This document shows positions 24,564 through 33,904 of a DNA stretch of 64,000 bases, piece after piece. Both the position numbers and the translations under genes were made by a program. Every line of letters starts with the position of its first letter. The first letter of the stretch is position 1. Source of the DNA: DASSLY01 sp035689185 (GTDB lineage: Bacteria > Actinomycetota > Actinomycetes > Actinomycetales > Dermatophilaceae); the NCBI GenBank assembly GCA_035689185.1, contig DASSLY010000069.1, positions 25,920 to 89,919 of the forward strand. The letters are read 5' to 3'. The notes beneath the pieces were generated by a model. The model was given only the letters and a program-made list of their open reading frames with translations, ran no database searches and was not told the DNA's origin.

Positions 24564-26617
24564 CCGAGCCGATCACGCTCGACGAGATCGACGAGACCGC
24601 AGCCTCGGCGTTCGAGGGGTACGTCGTCCGCAAGGATCTCGCGCAGCAGTTCAAGGGCGCCTATCCCGTCCCGACGTACGTGGGCGAATTCCTCATCGGC
24701 CGCTACTGCGCAACCACTGATCCCGAAGAGATCGAAGAGGGTCTCCAGGTCGTGCGACGGCTGCTCGCCGACCGCACCGTGCGGGCCGGCGAAGAGGAGC
24801 TGTTCAAGTCGCGTGCTCGCGAGCGCATGACCATAAAGCTCATCGACCTCGTCAAGGCCCGCCTCGATGCGAAGTCGAACGCGTACGTTGCCGAACTGCC
24901 GAGTCTCGGCCTCCGCGACGTGCGCATCGACGACGCCGTGGTGCGCGACAACGAACGCATGCTCACCGGCGGCTTCTACGCAGAGATCGACCTGTTCTAC
25001 GACGCAGCGATCGCAGAGGAGAACAATGGCAAGCCCTTCGCTATCGGATCGCTGCGCCCCATCCAGCTCTCCACCCGCGACTCGCTCTCGCGCCTGGCCG
25101 AAGGCCGCTCACGGTTCACGACCGAACAGTGGAAGCACCTCCTGCTCCGATCGGTGGGCTTCGAGCCGGCACAGCTCAGCGAGCGCGAGCAGGACGTCCT
25201 GCTGCTGCGCATGGTCCCATTCGTGCAGCGGAACTTCAACATGGTCGAGCTGGGTCCTCGCGGCACCGGCAAGTCCCACCTATTCCAGCAGGTCTCGCCC
25301 TACGCGCACCTGATCTCGGGCGGCAAAGCCACCGTCGCCCGGATGTTCGTCAACAACGCCACCGGGCAGCGCGGTCTCGTCGCCCAGTACGACGTCGTCT
25401 GCTTTGACGAGGTCTCCGGCGTTTCCTTCGACCAGAAGGACGGCGTCAACATCATGAAGGGTTACATGGAGTCGGGCGAGTTCTCCCGAGGCCGTGAATC
25501 CATCCGCGCCGACGGCTCGATCGTGCTCGTCGGCAACTTCGACGTCGACGTCGCCCACCAGCAGCGCATCGGCCACCTGCTGTCGCCGCTCCCACCGGAG
25601 ATGCGCAACGACACGGCGTTCATGGACCGCATCCATGCCTACCTGCCCGGCTGGGATGTCCCGAAGCTCAACCCGACGTACTTCACCCACCACTTCGGAC
25701 TTGTGAGCGACTTCCTCTCCGAGTGCTGGTCGCGTCTGCGCGACCAGTCGCGCCTCGCGTCGATCCAGGGACGGGTCAACTACTCCGACGCCCTTTCCGG
25801 TCGTGACCTGTCTGCCGTCAATAGGACGGTCGACGGTCTACTCAAGCTTCTGTACCCCGACGCCGAAGCTGTCATCTCCGATGAGGACCTCGAATGGGCG
25901 GTGCGCATCGCGCTGGAATGCCGCCGTCGCGTCAAGGAGCAGCAGCGCCGCATCGGCGCGGCCGAGTTCCGCAACACGCAGTTCGGCTACCGCCTCGGCG
26001 AGGGAGTCGAGCAGTTCGTCGCGACTCCTGAGCTGGCGAGCCCCGACTCGATCGGTCTCGATCCGCTACCGCCTGGCCAGGTGTGGGCGATCTCCGAGGG
26101 CAGCGGCGACGTTGGCCCGGGGCTCTACCGGATCGAGGCGGCGGACACGCCCGGCTCGGGCGCACGCGGGCTGCTCAACCAGGCAGCGCCCCCCACGCTT
26201 CGCGAGAGCTTCAAGGTCGCCGAACAGAACCTCGTCGCCCAGGCGCGGCAACTCGTAGGCGACCGCGATCCCCGCGAGCACAACCTCACCGCCCAGGTCC
26301 GCGCGCTCGACGCGGCCAAGACCGGCGCCGGCCTCGGCCTCCCGATTCTGCTCGCCCTCGCCTCCGCAATGCTCCAGCGGTCGGTCCGCGGCGGCTTGAT
26401 CGCCGTCGGCAACCTGACGCTGGGCGGCGGCGTCGAGACGGTTCTCAACGCCGCGCAGCTCGCCGAGCACGCGATGGAGAAGGGAGCGACGGCCCTCTTG
26501 CTCCCGGTGTCAGCCCGCCGCCAACTCCTCGACGTCAGCGACGAGGTCGCCACGAAGGTCTCGTTCATCTTCTACAGCGACGCCCAAGACGCCCTCGTGA
26601 AGGCGCTCGACGAATGA
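24560..26617 (+). CDS. brxL: BREX AAA+/Lon-like protein BrxL
   Basis: A 685-residue protein whose presence marks the cluster as type 1 BREX. Walker A GPRGTGKSH is near residue 233, and Walker B VVCFDEVSG near residue 278. The C-terminal 200 residues (LTAQVRALDAAKTGAGLGLP, GNLTLGGGVETVLNAAQLAE, LLLPVSARRQL) are Lon-protease-like, but at the expected serine position the sequence reads TGAGLGL, so proteolysis is doubtful. Published work on a homologue shows a DNA-binding ring rather than a protease. The stop TGA overlaps an ATG that opens a 17-codon frame leading into the next large gene. Confidence 0.92.
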   Translation: MTEPITLDEIDETAASAFEGYVVRKDLAQQFKGAYPVPTYVGEFLIGRYCATTDPEEIEEGLQVVRRLLADRTVRAGEEELFKSRARERMTIKLIDLVKARLDAKSNAYVAELPSLGLRDVRIDDAVVRDNERMLTGGFYAEIDLFYDAAIAEENNGKPFAIGSLRPIQLSTRDSLSRLAEGRSRFTTEQWKHLLLRSVGFEPAQLSEREQDVLLLRMVPFVQRNFNMVELGPRGTGKSHLFQQVSPYAHLISGGKATVARMFVNNATGQRGLVAQYDVVCFDEVSGVSFDQKDGVNIMKGYMESGEFSRGRESIRADGSIVLVGNFDVDVAHQQRIGHLLSPLPPEMRNDTAFMDRIHAYLPGWDVPKLNPTYFTHHFGLVSDFLSECWSRLRDQSRLASIQGRVNYSDALSGRDLSAVNRTVDGLLKLLYPDAEAVISDEDLEWAVRIALECRRRVKEQQRRIGAAEFRNTQFGYRLGEGVEQFVATPELASPDSIGLDPLPPGQVWAISEGSGDVGPGLYRIEAADTPGSGARGLLNQAAPPTLRESFKVAEQNLVAQARQLVGDRDPREHNLTAQVRALDAAKTGAGLGLPILLALASAMLQRSVRGGLIAVGNLTLGGGVETVLNAAQLAEHAMEKGATALLLPVSARRQLLDVSDEVATKVSFIFYSDAQDALVKALDE

Positions 26618-26667
26618 GCATACAGATGGTCCCAGCAGCCCTGCGCCCGACCGAGTGGGTGATCTGA
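26614..26667 (+). CDS. 17-codon bridging frame between brxL and the TrlF gene
   Basis: The frame MSIQMVPAALRPTEWVI starts inside the brxL stop (ATGA) and ends by sharing one base with the ATG of the next gene (TGATG). There is no space for an independent promoter, and no strong ribosome site of its own. It looks like a device that passes ribosomes from brxL to the ATPase gene. Alternatively it could be the leftover start of a vanished gene. Confidence 0.4.
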   Translation: MSIQMVPAALRPTEWVI

Positions 26668-29276
26668 TGGCTGGCGCTCATTGGGTTCGAGCCGCACTGC
26701 AGGTCAACCCGTACGCGTACCAGGGGCGAAACTCGCCCTCAACGAGGTTCGCCTCGGAGGCCGACTACAACAAGGCGCTTATCGACAAATGCGACGAGTT
26801 TGGCATCGAACTCATCGCGATTACGGATCACTGGGCCGTCGACACGGCGAGCGAACTCATTCACGAGGCGACGGCACGCGGCGTCGTTGCGTTGCCTGGG
26901 TTCGAGGCCAACACAGCTGAAGGCTTCCACGTTCTCGTCATCTTCGAGGCCGGAACCGCTGCTGCCGATGTGAACGCGGCCATCGGTGCGTGCGGCGTCA
27001 TCCCAGGGTGCAACAACGGCACCGTCGGGCATCCCTTCGAGGACATCCTGGAGAAGATGTCGGATCGCGGTGCCCTGGTCGTTCCTGCTCACGCCAACGT
27101 GGCGAACAGCGGGATGCTTACGGGCCGCCAAGGCAATCCGCTCGCAAAGCTGATCAACAACCCACGGCTCCATGCCTTGGGGGTCACACCGAGCGTGGCT
27201 GCTGCGCAGGAGCAGGAAGCCATTATCGAACGTCGCAAGCCGTTCGACCGCAAGCACCCACTTGCGGTCATCCACGCCGACGACATCTCCTACCCGGACG
27301 CTTTGGAGACCGAGGGGGGCTCCACCTGGTTTAAGGTGAGCACGCTGACCGTCGAGAGCCTCAAGATCGCGGTCCGCACCCCCGAGACCCGGATCGCCCT
27401 CGCTGATCCCAAGGAAGAGACACGCCCTCTTTTGAAGGAGATTTCGTGGGTCGGCGGCTTCCTGGACGGCGTCACGATCCCACTCTCGCCGGATCTGACA
27501 GCATTGATCGGTGGACGGGGAACGGGGAAGTCCACCGCCATCGAGAGCCTTCGATACGTCCTCGGGCTGACACCGATCGGCGCCTCAGCCAAGGCCGATC
27601 ACGACGCGATCGTCAGCGGTGTGCTTCGCGCAGGGACGGTCGTGAAACTCGCCGTTGAGGCCACCTCGCCGAGGACCCAGGCGTTCACCATCGAACGGTC
27701 CGTCAACAACCCTCCGGTCGTCAAGGACGCCAGCGGGACGGTCACGAGCCTTCAACCGGCTGACGTGATCGGAGACGTCGAGATCTTCGGACAGCATGAG
27801 CTGGCGGAATTGACGAGCGACAGCGCGAAGGTCGCCAGCATGCTCCACCGATTTCAAGGCAACGGGGACCTGACCGCCGACCACAAGGCAACGCTGGCGA
27901 AGTTGAGAGAGAACCGCGACACGCTCGCGCGCGCTGAGAAGGACAAGGCCGAGCTCGAAGACGAACTCACCGACGTACCACGTTTGGAAGAGCAGGTTCG
28001 CCACTTCCAGGAGACTGACGTGCCCACTCGGCTGAGTGAGGTCACACGACTGAACCAGGACGAAGCGGTGTTTTCTGAAGGGCGTTCGCGCGTCGCCGAC
28101 GCCAAGTCGACCCTGACGGGTCTGACCGACACACAGCTGACGGCGAAGCTCGGTGCGACCTACGACGGGCTCGACGAATCACCACAGGTCGACACTCTCG
28201 GCCTCGTGCGCTCCGCGACGACGACGTTGGCGGACACGCTGAAGTCCCTCGCCACACAGGCTCAAGCGGCGATCATGGCTGCGGAGACCGCAATCGCCTC
28301 GGCCGAGACTGGTTGGACGAACGCCGTCCGTGAGCAGCGCGACGATCACGCAAAGGTCCTGCGCAAGCTCGTCGAGGACGGCCTTGAACCCGACAAGTAT
28401 CTGACGACGATGAAGGCGCTTGAGGACCTCAAGGCCAAGGAGCCGCGGCGGTCCAGCCTCGACGCCAACATCAAGGAACTCGTCACTTCCCGCAAGACAC
28501 TCCTCCAGGAACTCACCGAGCACGAGAACAAGCGGGCAGAAGCTCTGCACGACGCGATCCGAACCGCGAACGCCGCAACAGGCGGTGTCGTCATCGTGAA
28601 GCCGGTCGCGGCTCAGGACCGCCGACACATCAAGACGCTCATCGAAAGCGCGATCAGCGGGCAGCGAACGCAGATCATGGCTGCCATTGACAGCGATGGC
28701 TTCTCGACACGGGCGTTCGTCGAGGCTGCTCGCAAGGGTCAGACCGAACTCGCGGACAAGTTCTCCGTCCGCGGCGCCCAAGCCCGAGGAGTGGTCGATG
28801 CCGGCGAAGCATTCTTTCGCCAGCTCGAAGAGCTCTCGGTCGGGAACGCTGTGGAGGTCCAACTCGACATCGGGGCAGGAACAGGAACGCGCGAGTTCAA
28901 GAAGATGGACGACCTGTCGAAGGGGCAGCGGGCCACCGCCCTGCTGTTGCTTCTCCTCGGGGCGTCGCGTGCGCCACTCGTCATTGACCAACCAGAGGAC
29001 GATCTCGACAACCGCTTCGTCTATGACGGCATCGTCAAGAATCTCCGCGAGCTCAAGGGCAAGCGCCAGATCATCGCGAGCACGCACAACGCCAACGTCC
29101 CCGTCCTCGGCGATGCGGAGTTGATCGTCGCATTGGAAGGCAGCGGTCGAAACGGCAAGCCGACGGATGGCGGCATTGGGTCGCTTGACGACGCCCTCAT
29201 CCGTACGCTGGCTGAGTCGATCCTTGAGGGTGGACCGGCGGCCTTCAATGCAAGGCAGCATCTGTACGGGTTCTGA
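26667..29276 (+). CDS. TrlF-family PHP-domain AAA/SMC-like ATPase
   Basis: An 869-residue protein. Residues about 1-255 resemble a PHP-type metal-dependent phosphoesterase: FGIELIAITDHWAVDTASEL, VVALPGFEANTAEGFHVLVI, GALVVPAHAN and LAVIHADD. An ABC/SMC-like ATPase follows: Walker A GGRGTGKST near residue 282, two long coiled-coil arms (about 400-480 and 520-650), the signature DLSKGQRAT near 750 and Walker B PLVIDQPEDDLDN near 768. Such nuclease-like plus SMC-like proteins are common anti-phage effectors. It is read in line with brxL through a 17-codon frame, so it is made with BREX. The TrlF name is from domain order; target and nuclease activity are inferred. Confidence 0.8.
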   Translation: MAGAHWVRAALQVNPYAYQGRNSPSTRFASEADYNKALIDKCDEFGIELIAITDHWAVDTASELIHEATARGVVALPGFEANTAEGFHVLVIFEAGTAAADVNAAIGACGVIPGCNNGTVGHPFEDILEKMSDRGALVVPAHANVANSGMLTGRQGNPLAKLINNPRLHALGVTPSVAAAQEQEAIIERRKPFDRKHPLAVIHADDISYPDALETEGGSTWFKVSTLTVESLKIAVRTPETRIALADPKEETRPLLKEISWVGGFLDGVTIPLSPDLTALIGGRGTGKSTAIESLRYVLGLTPIGASAKADHDAIVSGVLRAGTVVKLAVEATSPRTQAFTIERSVNNPPVVKDASGTVTSLQPADVIGDVEIFGQHELAELTSDSAKVASMLHRFQGNGDLTADHKATLAKLRENRDTLARAEKDKAELEDELTDVPRLEEQVRHFQETDVPTRLSEVTRLNQDEAVFSEGRSRVADAKSTLTGLTDTQLTAKLGATYDGLDESPQVDTLGLVRSATTTLADTLKSLATQAQAAIMAAETAIASAETGWTNAVREQRDDHAKVLRKLVEDGLEPDKYLTTMKALEDLKAKEPRRSSLDANIKELVTSRKTLLQELTEHENKRAEALHDAIRTANAATGGVVIVKPVAAQDRRHIKTLIESAISGQRTQIMAAIDSDGFSTRAFVEAARKGQTELADKFSVRGAQARGVVDAGEAFFRQLEELSVGNAVEVQLDIGAGTGTREFKKMDDLSKGQRATALLLLLLGASRAPLVIDQPEDDLDNRFVYDGIVKNLRELKGKRQIIASTHNANVPVLGDAELIVALEGSGRNGKPTDGGIGSLDDALIRTLAESILEGGPAAFNARQHLYGF

Positions 29277-29284
29277 CAGTTGCG

Positions 29285-29430
29285 AAGGTTCGGCGCGTCC
29301 GGCACAGTGGCGGGAGAGACACGGGCGACGGGCTCATTGAGTTCGGAGAACCACGCCGTTCTGGCGTTGACGACGTGTTTGACGGCGAGGTCGAGCCCAC
29401 CGTAGCCCTTGACCACGACCCGATGCTTGA
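29285..29430 (-). pseudogene. Remnant of a cytosine-5 DNA methyltransferase gene (5' part)
   Basis: On the minus strand the frame reads GYGGLDLAVKHVVNARTAWF then SELNEPVAR, followed by PDAPNL. This is the start of a C5-methyltransferase (usually FAGYGGLDLAV ... W.SE ... PNLGD). The segment between VAR and PDAPNL has drifted or shifted frame: reading it with small changes restores the usual H-W-P-D. The homology stops abruptly at about 29285, eight bases beyond the TrlF stop, and no catalytic PCQ motif or later part exists in the window. The usual LFA before GYGG is also lost. It is a broken stump of a gene often carried by such ICEs. Confidence 0.7.
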
Positions 29431-29764
29431 GTCGTGATTCGCCGCTGGCGTTGGGCTCGCGCACGAAGAGCGCTGCGGCTGACGGTCGTCCTCGACATGC
29501 GCTCCTCGCCGAGGCCGAACGCCGAGCTTGTCACCTGCCAGGTGCACGATCCCGACACGCGCCCACCGCGCGCACTCACCGACCTGCGCCACTTAGGCCG
29601 ACGCCCCATCGAGACCGCCGCTGAAGCCCTCCGTCTGTGGCCGCAGCTTCGACCGCCCTGCTGAGCCCACACGCCTCTTGCAGGTCGAGGGGAAGGGGCG
29701 CGTCGTGGCAGCAGACGTCACCGGAGGCGGGTGCTCACCTGTCCGGCAGGACCGGGAGGTGGGC
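29431..29764. other. Gap between the methyltransferase stump and the relaxase gene
   Basis: No assured gene is seen. A plus-strand frame of 76 codons (29434-29664) has a protein-like part (LTVVLDMRSSPRPNAELVTC) but no ribosome site and no known relative. The last 90 bp hold the leader of the relaxase gene. An oriT is often found next to MobF genes, but no clear inverted repeat with a nick-like site could be picked out here. Confidence 0.3.
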
Positions 29765-32700
29765 ATGACGGTTTCGATGCGTGTGATGTCGGCAGGTGAC
29801 GGCTATAAGTACCTGCTCAAGACGATCGCGGCCGCCGACGGCGAGAGGCCGCTGTCAACGCCCCTGACGCGCTACTACGCGGCAGCCGGCACCCCGCCCG
29901 GCCGCTGGCTCGGCACCGGAGTCACTTCCCTTGGCCGCGGGGAGCTGACGGCCGGTGGTCGCGTCTCAGAGCCGCAACTCCAACTCCTGATGGGAATGGG
30001 CCGCGATCCGATCACCGGCGATCCGCTCGGCTTGGCATTCCCGGTCTACAGGACTCCGGTGGAACGGATCGAGTCCCGGATAGCCGACCTTGATCCTTCG
30101 TTGATGCCTGGAGTGAAGGGCGAAGCTGTCGCGCAGATCGTAGCGGAGGAGACCGCGCGCGGAAGGAGACGTGCGGTGGCGGGGTTCGACTTCACGTTCT
30201 CGATCCCGAAGTCCGCGTCGGTGTTGTGGGCGGTTGGTGACGCAGGGGTGCAGGCGCTGATTGGTGAGGCGCACCATCGGGCCGTTGCGGAGGTGGTTGC
30301 GTTCATGGAACGCGAGGTTGCAGCCACCCGTACCGGCGCAACCGCCGGTGACGGCGCGGTTGCACAGGTCGACGTCACCGGGCTGGTCGCCACGGCGTTC
30401 GATCACTTCGACTCCCGCGCCGGTGACCCCCACCTCCATACGCATGTCGTCATCAGCAACAAGGTCAAGACCGTCCTCGACGGCAGGTGGCGCTCGCTGG
30501 ACGGCCGGCCGATGCACGCCGCCGTCGTCGCCCTCTCCGAGATGCACGAAGCCGTGTTCGCTGACCACATGACCCGCACCTTCGGCGTGGCATGGGAGGC
30601 CCGCGAGATGGGGCGCGACCGCAACCCAGCCTGGACGATCGCCGGGGTACCGGAGCAGCTGATCGCGGAGTTCTCCACCCGTGCACGCCATATCGACGCC
30701 GAGACTGACACCCTCATCGCCGAATACGTCGCCAAGCATGGGCGGCGTCCGACGCCGGCGGCGATCATGAAGCTGCGGGCCCAAGCCACGCTGAGCACCC
30801 GGCCCGAGAAGCAGGTCCGATCCCTGGCCGACCTCACCTCGGAGTGGCGAACTCGCGCGACCAAGACGCTGGGCCAGGACGCGACGATGTGGGCGCGCGA
30901 CCTCGCCGACAACGACAAGCCACTGCTCCTGCGCGCCGACGACGTTCCACTCGCCGTGATCGGCGAACTCGGCCGTTCGGTCGTGGAGATAGTCGGCGAG
31001 AAACGCTCGACGTGGCGCCGGTGGAACCTCATGGCCGAGGCATCCAGGCAGACGATGGTCTGGCGGTTCGCCACCATGCAGGATCGAGAAGCCATCGTCG
31101 CGATGGTCTCCGACGCCGCCGAGCTCGCCTCGCTCCGGCTGACGCCGCCTGAGCTGGCCACCTCACCCGTCGTCTTCCGCAGACCGGACGGCACCTCGGT
31201 GTTCCGCCCGAAGACGTCGACAGTGTTCACCTCGGAGACCCAGCTGGCGGCCGAGGACAGACTGCTCGAACGCGCCAGCTTGCTCACCGGCCCCACGGTG
31301 ACGCTGACCACGGTCGAGCGGATCGCGCACAGACCCGATGCGGACGGTCGGATGCTCGGCGACGACCAAGCCGACGCCTTGACGCGGATCGCCGTGTCAG
31401 GGCGGATGGTTGACGTGCTAGTCGGTCCCGCCGGCGCGGGCAAGACCACCGCCATGAACGCTCTCCTCCGGGCCTGGGAGACCGAGCATGGCGCCGGTTC
31501 CGTCGTCGGTCTCGCGCCATCGGCCGTCGCCGCCCAAGTGCTCGCCGACGAACTGAGGATCGCGACCGAGAACACCGCGAAGTGGTGGCAGAACCACCTC
31601 CTGCACGGCACCACCTTCGAGGCAGGTCAGCTCGTCATCTTTGACGAGGCTTCACTGGCGGGCACCCTCTCGCTCGACCGCATCACGCACCTCGCTCAGA
31701 GGGCTGGAGCGAAGGTGCTGCTGGTCGGCGACTACGCCCAGCTGCAATCCGTGGACTCCGGCGGCGCGTTCGCGATGATCGCCCGAGACCGGCACGACAC
31801 CCCCGAACTGGTCGACGTCCACCGCTTCACCCACAGCTGGGAGAAGAGCGCCTCACTCGGCCTCCGCCACGGACGCACCCATGCCATCGACGCTTACCTC
31901 GCGCATCAGCGCATCGACGATGGCGACTCAGAGACCATGTCGGATGCCGCCTACAGCGCCTGGCGCGCCGACCGCGATGCGGGCCTGGTGTCGGTGCTGA
32001 TCGCTGAGACCCGCGAGGAGGTGACCGCTCTCAACCGTCGAGCCCGGGCCGACCTGATCCTCAACGGCTCGCTGAGTCCCGACCGCGAGGTCGAGCTGCA
32101 CGACGGAACGGCCGCTGGCGTCGGAGACACGATCATCACCCGAAAGAACGACCGGAAGCTCCACACCATCATGGGGCGGGACTGGGTGCGCAACGGCGAC
32201 GTCTGGATCATCACCGCCGTCGGTGAGGACGGGACCATCACCATCGCCCGCGACTACGGGTCCGGCACCGGTGTCGGCGATGACGGGACTATCGCGGTCC
32301 GCAACCGAGGGCGCAGGTTCGGCGGGAGCATCCTTCTCCCGGCGGCGTACGTGGCCGAGCACGTCGATCTCGGCTACGCAGTTTCCGCCTACCGCGCCCA
32401 AGGCGTCACCACGGACACGGCGCACGTGCGTGTCGAGCCGACCTCGACCAGAGAGAACTTCTACGTCGCGATGACCCGAGGACGGCACTCGAACCACGCC
32501 TACGTCACCCTGGACCGCGCCAACGACCATGCACAGCCTCACCCCGGCGACGATCCCGACGCCACCGCGCGAAGCGTGCTCTATGGCGTTCTGCAACACA
32601 GCGGAGCCGAGCTATCGGCGCACGAGACCATCGCCGCCGAGCAGGAACAGTGGGGCTCGATCACCCAGCTCGCAGCCGAGTACGAAACCATCGCGGCTGC

Positions 32701-33388
32701 GGCCCAGCACGACCGTTGGGCCACCCTCGTCCGTGGTTCTGGACTCACCGACGAACAAGCAGACAGCGCCATCGACTCCGAGGCGTTCGGCCCACTCGCC
32801 GCCGAACTCCGCCGCGCCGAAGCCAACAACCACGACGTCGGCGCGCTTCTGCCGCGTCTCGTCGCAGCCCGCGGGTTCGGCGACGCCGACGACATCGCTG
32901 CAGTCCTCCACTACCGCGTCGAGCGAGCAACCGCCCGCCCCGCCGGATCCGGGCGGACTCGCAAGCCACCGCGCCTCATCGCCGGCATCGTTCCGCAGGC
33001 ACACGGCGTGACCGATGCCCAGATGCGAGCAGCGCTCGACGAGCGAGAGGCACTGATCGAGGCACGCGCCGACGCCGTAATCGACACCGCACTGACTGAG
33101 GCAGCGCCCTGGACCAAGGCGCTCGGCGCGACGCCCCGCGACCGTCAGCAGGTCACGAGGTGGCGAAAGGCCGCGCGAGTGGTCGCCGCCTACCGAGACC
33201 GCTACCGCATCGCCGACGACGCACCTCTCGGCGCCCCGCCCGACTCGGCCTCGCAGAAGATCGACCACGCGCGGGCAAGAGTCGCCTGCGACGAGGCGCT
33301 CCATCTCGCCACCGATGCGCACCATCCGACTGAGGTAGGTAGCCGCCGCGCCACGCGGATTCAGCCCCAGGCAGGGCGCAGCTTCTGA
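29765..33388 (+). CDS. MobF-family conjugative relaxase-helicase (TrwC/TraI type)
   Basis: A 1,207-residue protein that nicks the transfer origin and unwinds the strand to be exported. Relaxase domain, residues about 1-310: paired tyrosines at 14/16 and 37/38, then the metal site DPHLHTHVVISN near residue 220. Helicase domain (RecD-like SF1), residues about 530-930: Walker A VGPAGAGKTT near 553, Walker B LVIFDEASLAG near 624, VLLVGDYAQLQS and a late GYAVSAYRAQGVTTDTAHV motif. A 270-residue helical tail follows. The ATG at 29765 is preceded by GGGAGG; the open frame before it is not protein-like. The DUF2637, primase and ArdC genes are its usual partners. Confidence 0.92.
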   Translation: MTVSMRVMSAGDGYKYLLKTIAAADGERPLSTPLTRYYAAAGTPPGRWLGTGVTSLGRGELTAGGRVSEPQLQLLMGMGRDPITGDPLGLAFPVYRTPVERIESRIADLDPSLMPGVKGEAVAQIVAEETARGRRRAVAGFDFTFSIPKSASVLWAVGDAGVQALIGEAHHRAVAEVVAFMEREVAATRTGATAGDGAVAQVDVTGLVATAFDHFDSRAGDPHLHTHVVISNKVKTVLDGRWRSLDGRPMHAAVVALSEMHEAVFADHMTRTFGVAWEAREMGRDRNPAWTIAGVPEQLIAEFSTRARHIDAETDTLIAEYVAKHGRRPTPAAIMKLRAQATLSTRPEKQVRSLADLTSEWRTRATKTLGQDATMWARDLADNDKPLLLRADDVPLAVIGELGRSVVEIVGEKRSTWRRWNLMAEASRQTMVWRFATMQDREAIVAMVSDAAELASLRLTPPELATSPVVFRRPDGTSVFRPKTSTVFTSETQLAAEDRLLERASLLTGPTVTLTTVERIAHRPDADGRMLGDDQADALTRIAVSGRMVDVLVGPAGAGKTTAMNALLRAWETEHGAGSVVGLAPSAVAAQVLADELRIATENTAKWWQNHLLHGTTFEAGQLVIFDEASLAGTLSLDRITHLAQRAGAKVLLVGDYAQLQSVDSGGAFAMIARDRHDTPELVDVHRFTHSWEKSASLGLRHGRTHAIDAYLAHQRIDDGDSETMSDAAYSAWRADRDAGLVSVLIAETREEVTALNRRARADLILNGSLSPDREVELHDGTAAGVGDTIITRKNDRKLHTIMGRDWVRNGDVWIITAVGEDGTITIARDYGSGTGVGDDGTIAVRNRGRRFGGSILLPAAYVAEHVDLGYAVSAYRAQGVTTDTAHVRVEPTSTRENFYVAMTRGRHSNHAYVTLDRANDHAQPHPGDDPDATARSVLYGVLQHSGAELSAHETIAAEQEQWGSITQLAAEYETIAAAAQHDRWATLVRGSGLTDEQADSAIDSEAFGPLAAELRRAEANNHDVGALLPRLVAARGFGDADDIAAVLHYRVERATARPAGSGRTRKPPRLIAGIVPQAHGVTDAQMRAALDEREALIEARADAVIDTALTEAAPWTKALGATPRDRQQVTRWRKAARVVAAYRDRYRIADDAPLGAPPDSASQKIDHARARVACDEALHLATDAHHPTEVGSRRATRIQPQAGRSF

Positions 33389-33529
33389 CCCTTCCGAATG
33401 CCGCTATCGCGGCGTAACGTTGGAGGCGAGGCGGATTTCTCCTTACCTTCGGGCCGTTCGCGGCAGACCTCCGGGTCACTCTCCACGCACCGTCTCGACG
33501 ACGCACTCGCGTGTTGAGAGGAGACCATC

Positions 33530-33904
33530 ATGATCCGCCTACTGTGGACAGCGAGCGCAGAGGTCCGCTACTACCTTCGCCGATACATGCCGAGCAACAT
33601 CGTGCTCGACCTGATCCGCTCCAGGAGAGGACTGAAGTGGGGCTTGCCCGCCATGCTCCTGGCCGTGCCCTACTTGCTCGTCGCCTCCTGGTCCACCGCT
33701 CTCATCGAGAACGGCGGACCAGGATGGCTGCATCTCGTCGTTCTGATCTGCATCTGGAATGCTCTCAAGATGGTGGCCATCGGCCCGGTGAGCCTCGCGA
33801 TGCTCGTGAAGGCTCACGCTCATGAGCGGCGAGCCCTCGCGCGGGTCGGTCACAGAATCGGGCACCCGCACAGACGCGATCAGCTACGGGCGCCCGCTAC
33901 GTAG
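33530..33904 (+). CDS. Small ICE-associated membrane protein (often labelled sulfate permease)
   Basis: A 124-residue protein with two transmembrane helices (about residues 40-60 and 68-90) and a conserved soluble start (RYYLRRYMPSNIVLDLIRSR then RGLKWG). Near-identical small proteins follow relaxase genes in many actinobacterial conjugative elements. The database label sulfate permease has no support here: the protein is far too short and lacks the family motifs. The ATG at 33530 has AGGAG upstream. Its 3' end overlaps the end of the convergent helicase gene by 8 bp. A role in mating-pair stability or entry exclusion would be a guess. Confidence 0.75.
   Translation: MIRLLWTASAEVRYYLRRYMPSNIVLDLIRSRRGLKWGLPAMLLAVPYLLVASWSTALIENGGPGWLHLVVLICIWNALKMVAIGPVSLAMLVKAHAHERRALARVGHRIGHPHRRDQLRAPAT

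Noticed and set aside
24560..26617. BrxL as an active Lon protease
   Set aside because: The C-terminal domain resembles Lon, but the segment where the catalytic Ser should be reads TGAGLGL. I list it as Lon-like only.
33530..33904. Sulfate permease function for the small membrane protein
   Set aside because: Two helices and 124 residues cannot form a SulP or CysTW permease; the label seems to be propagated from old annotation.
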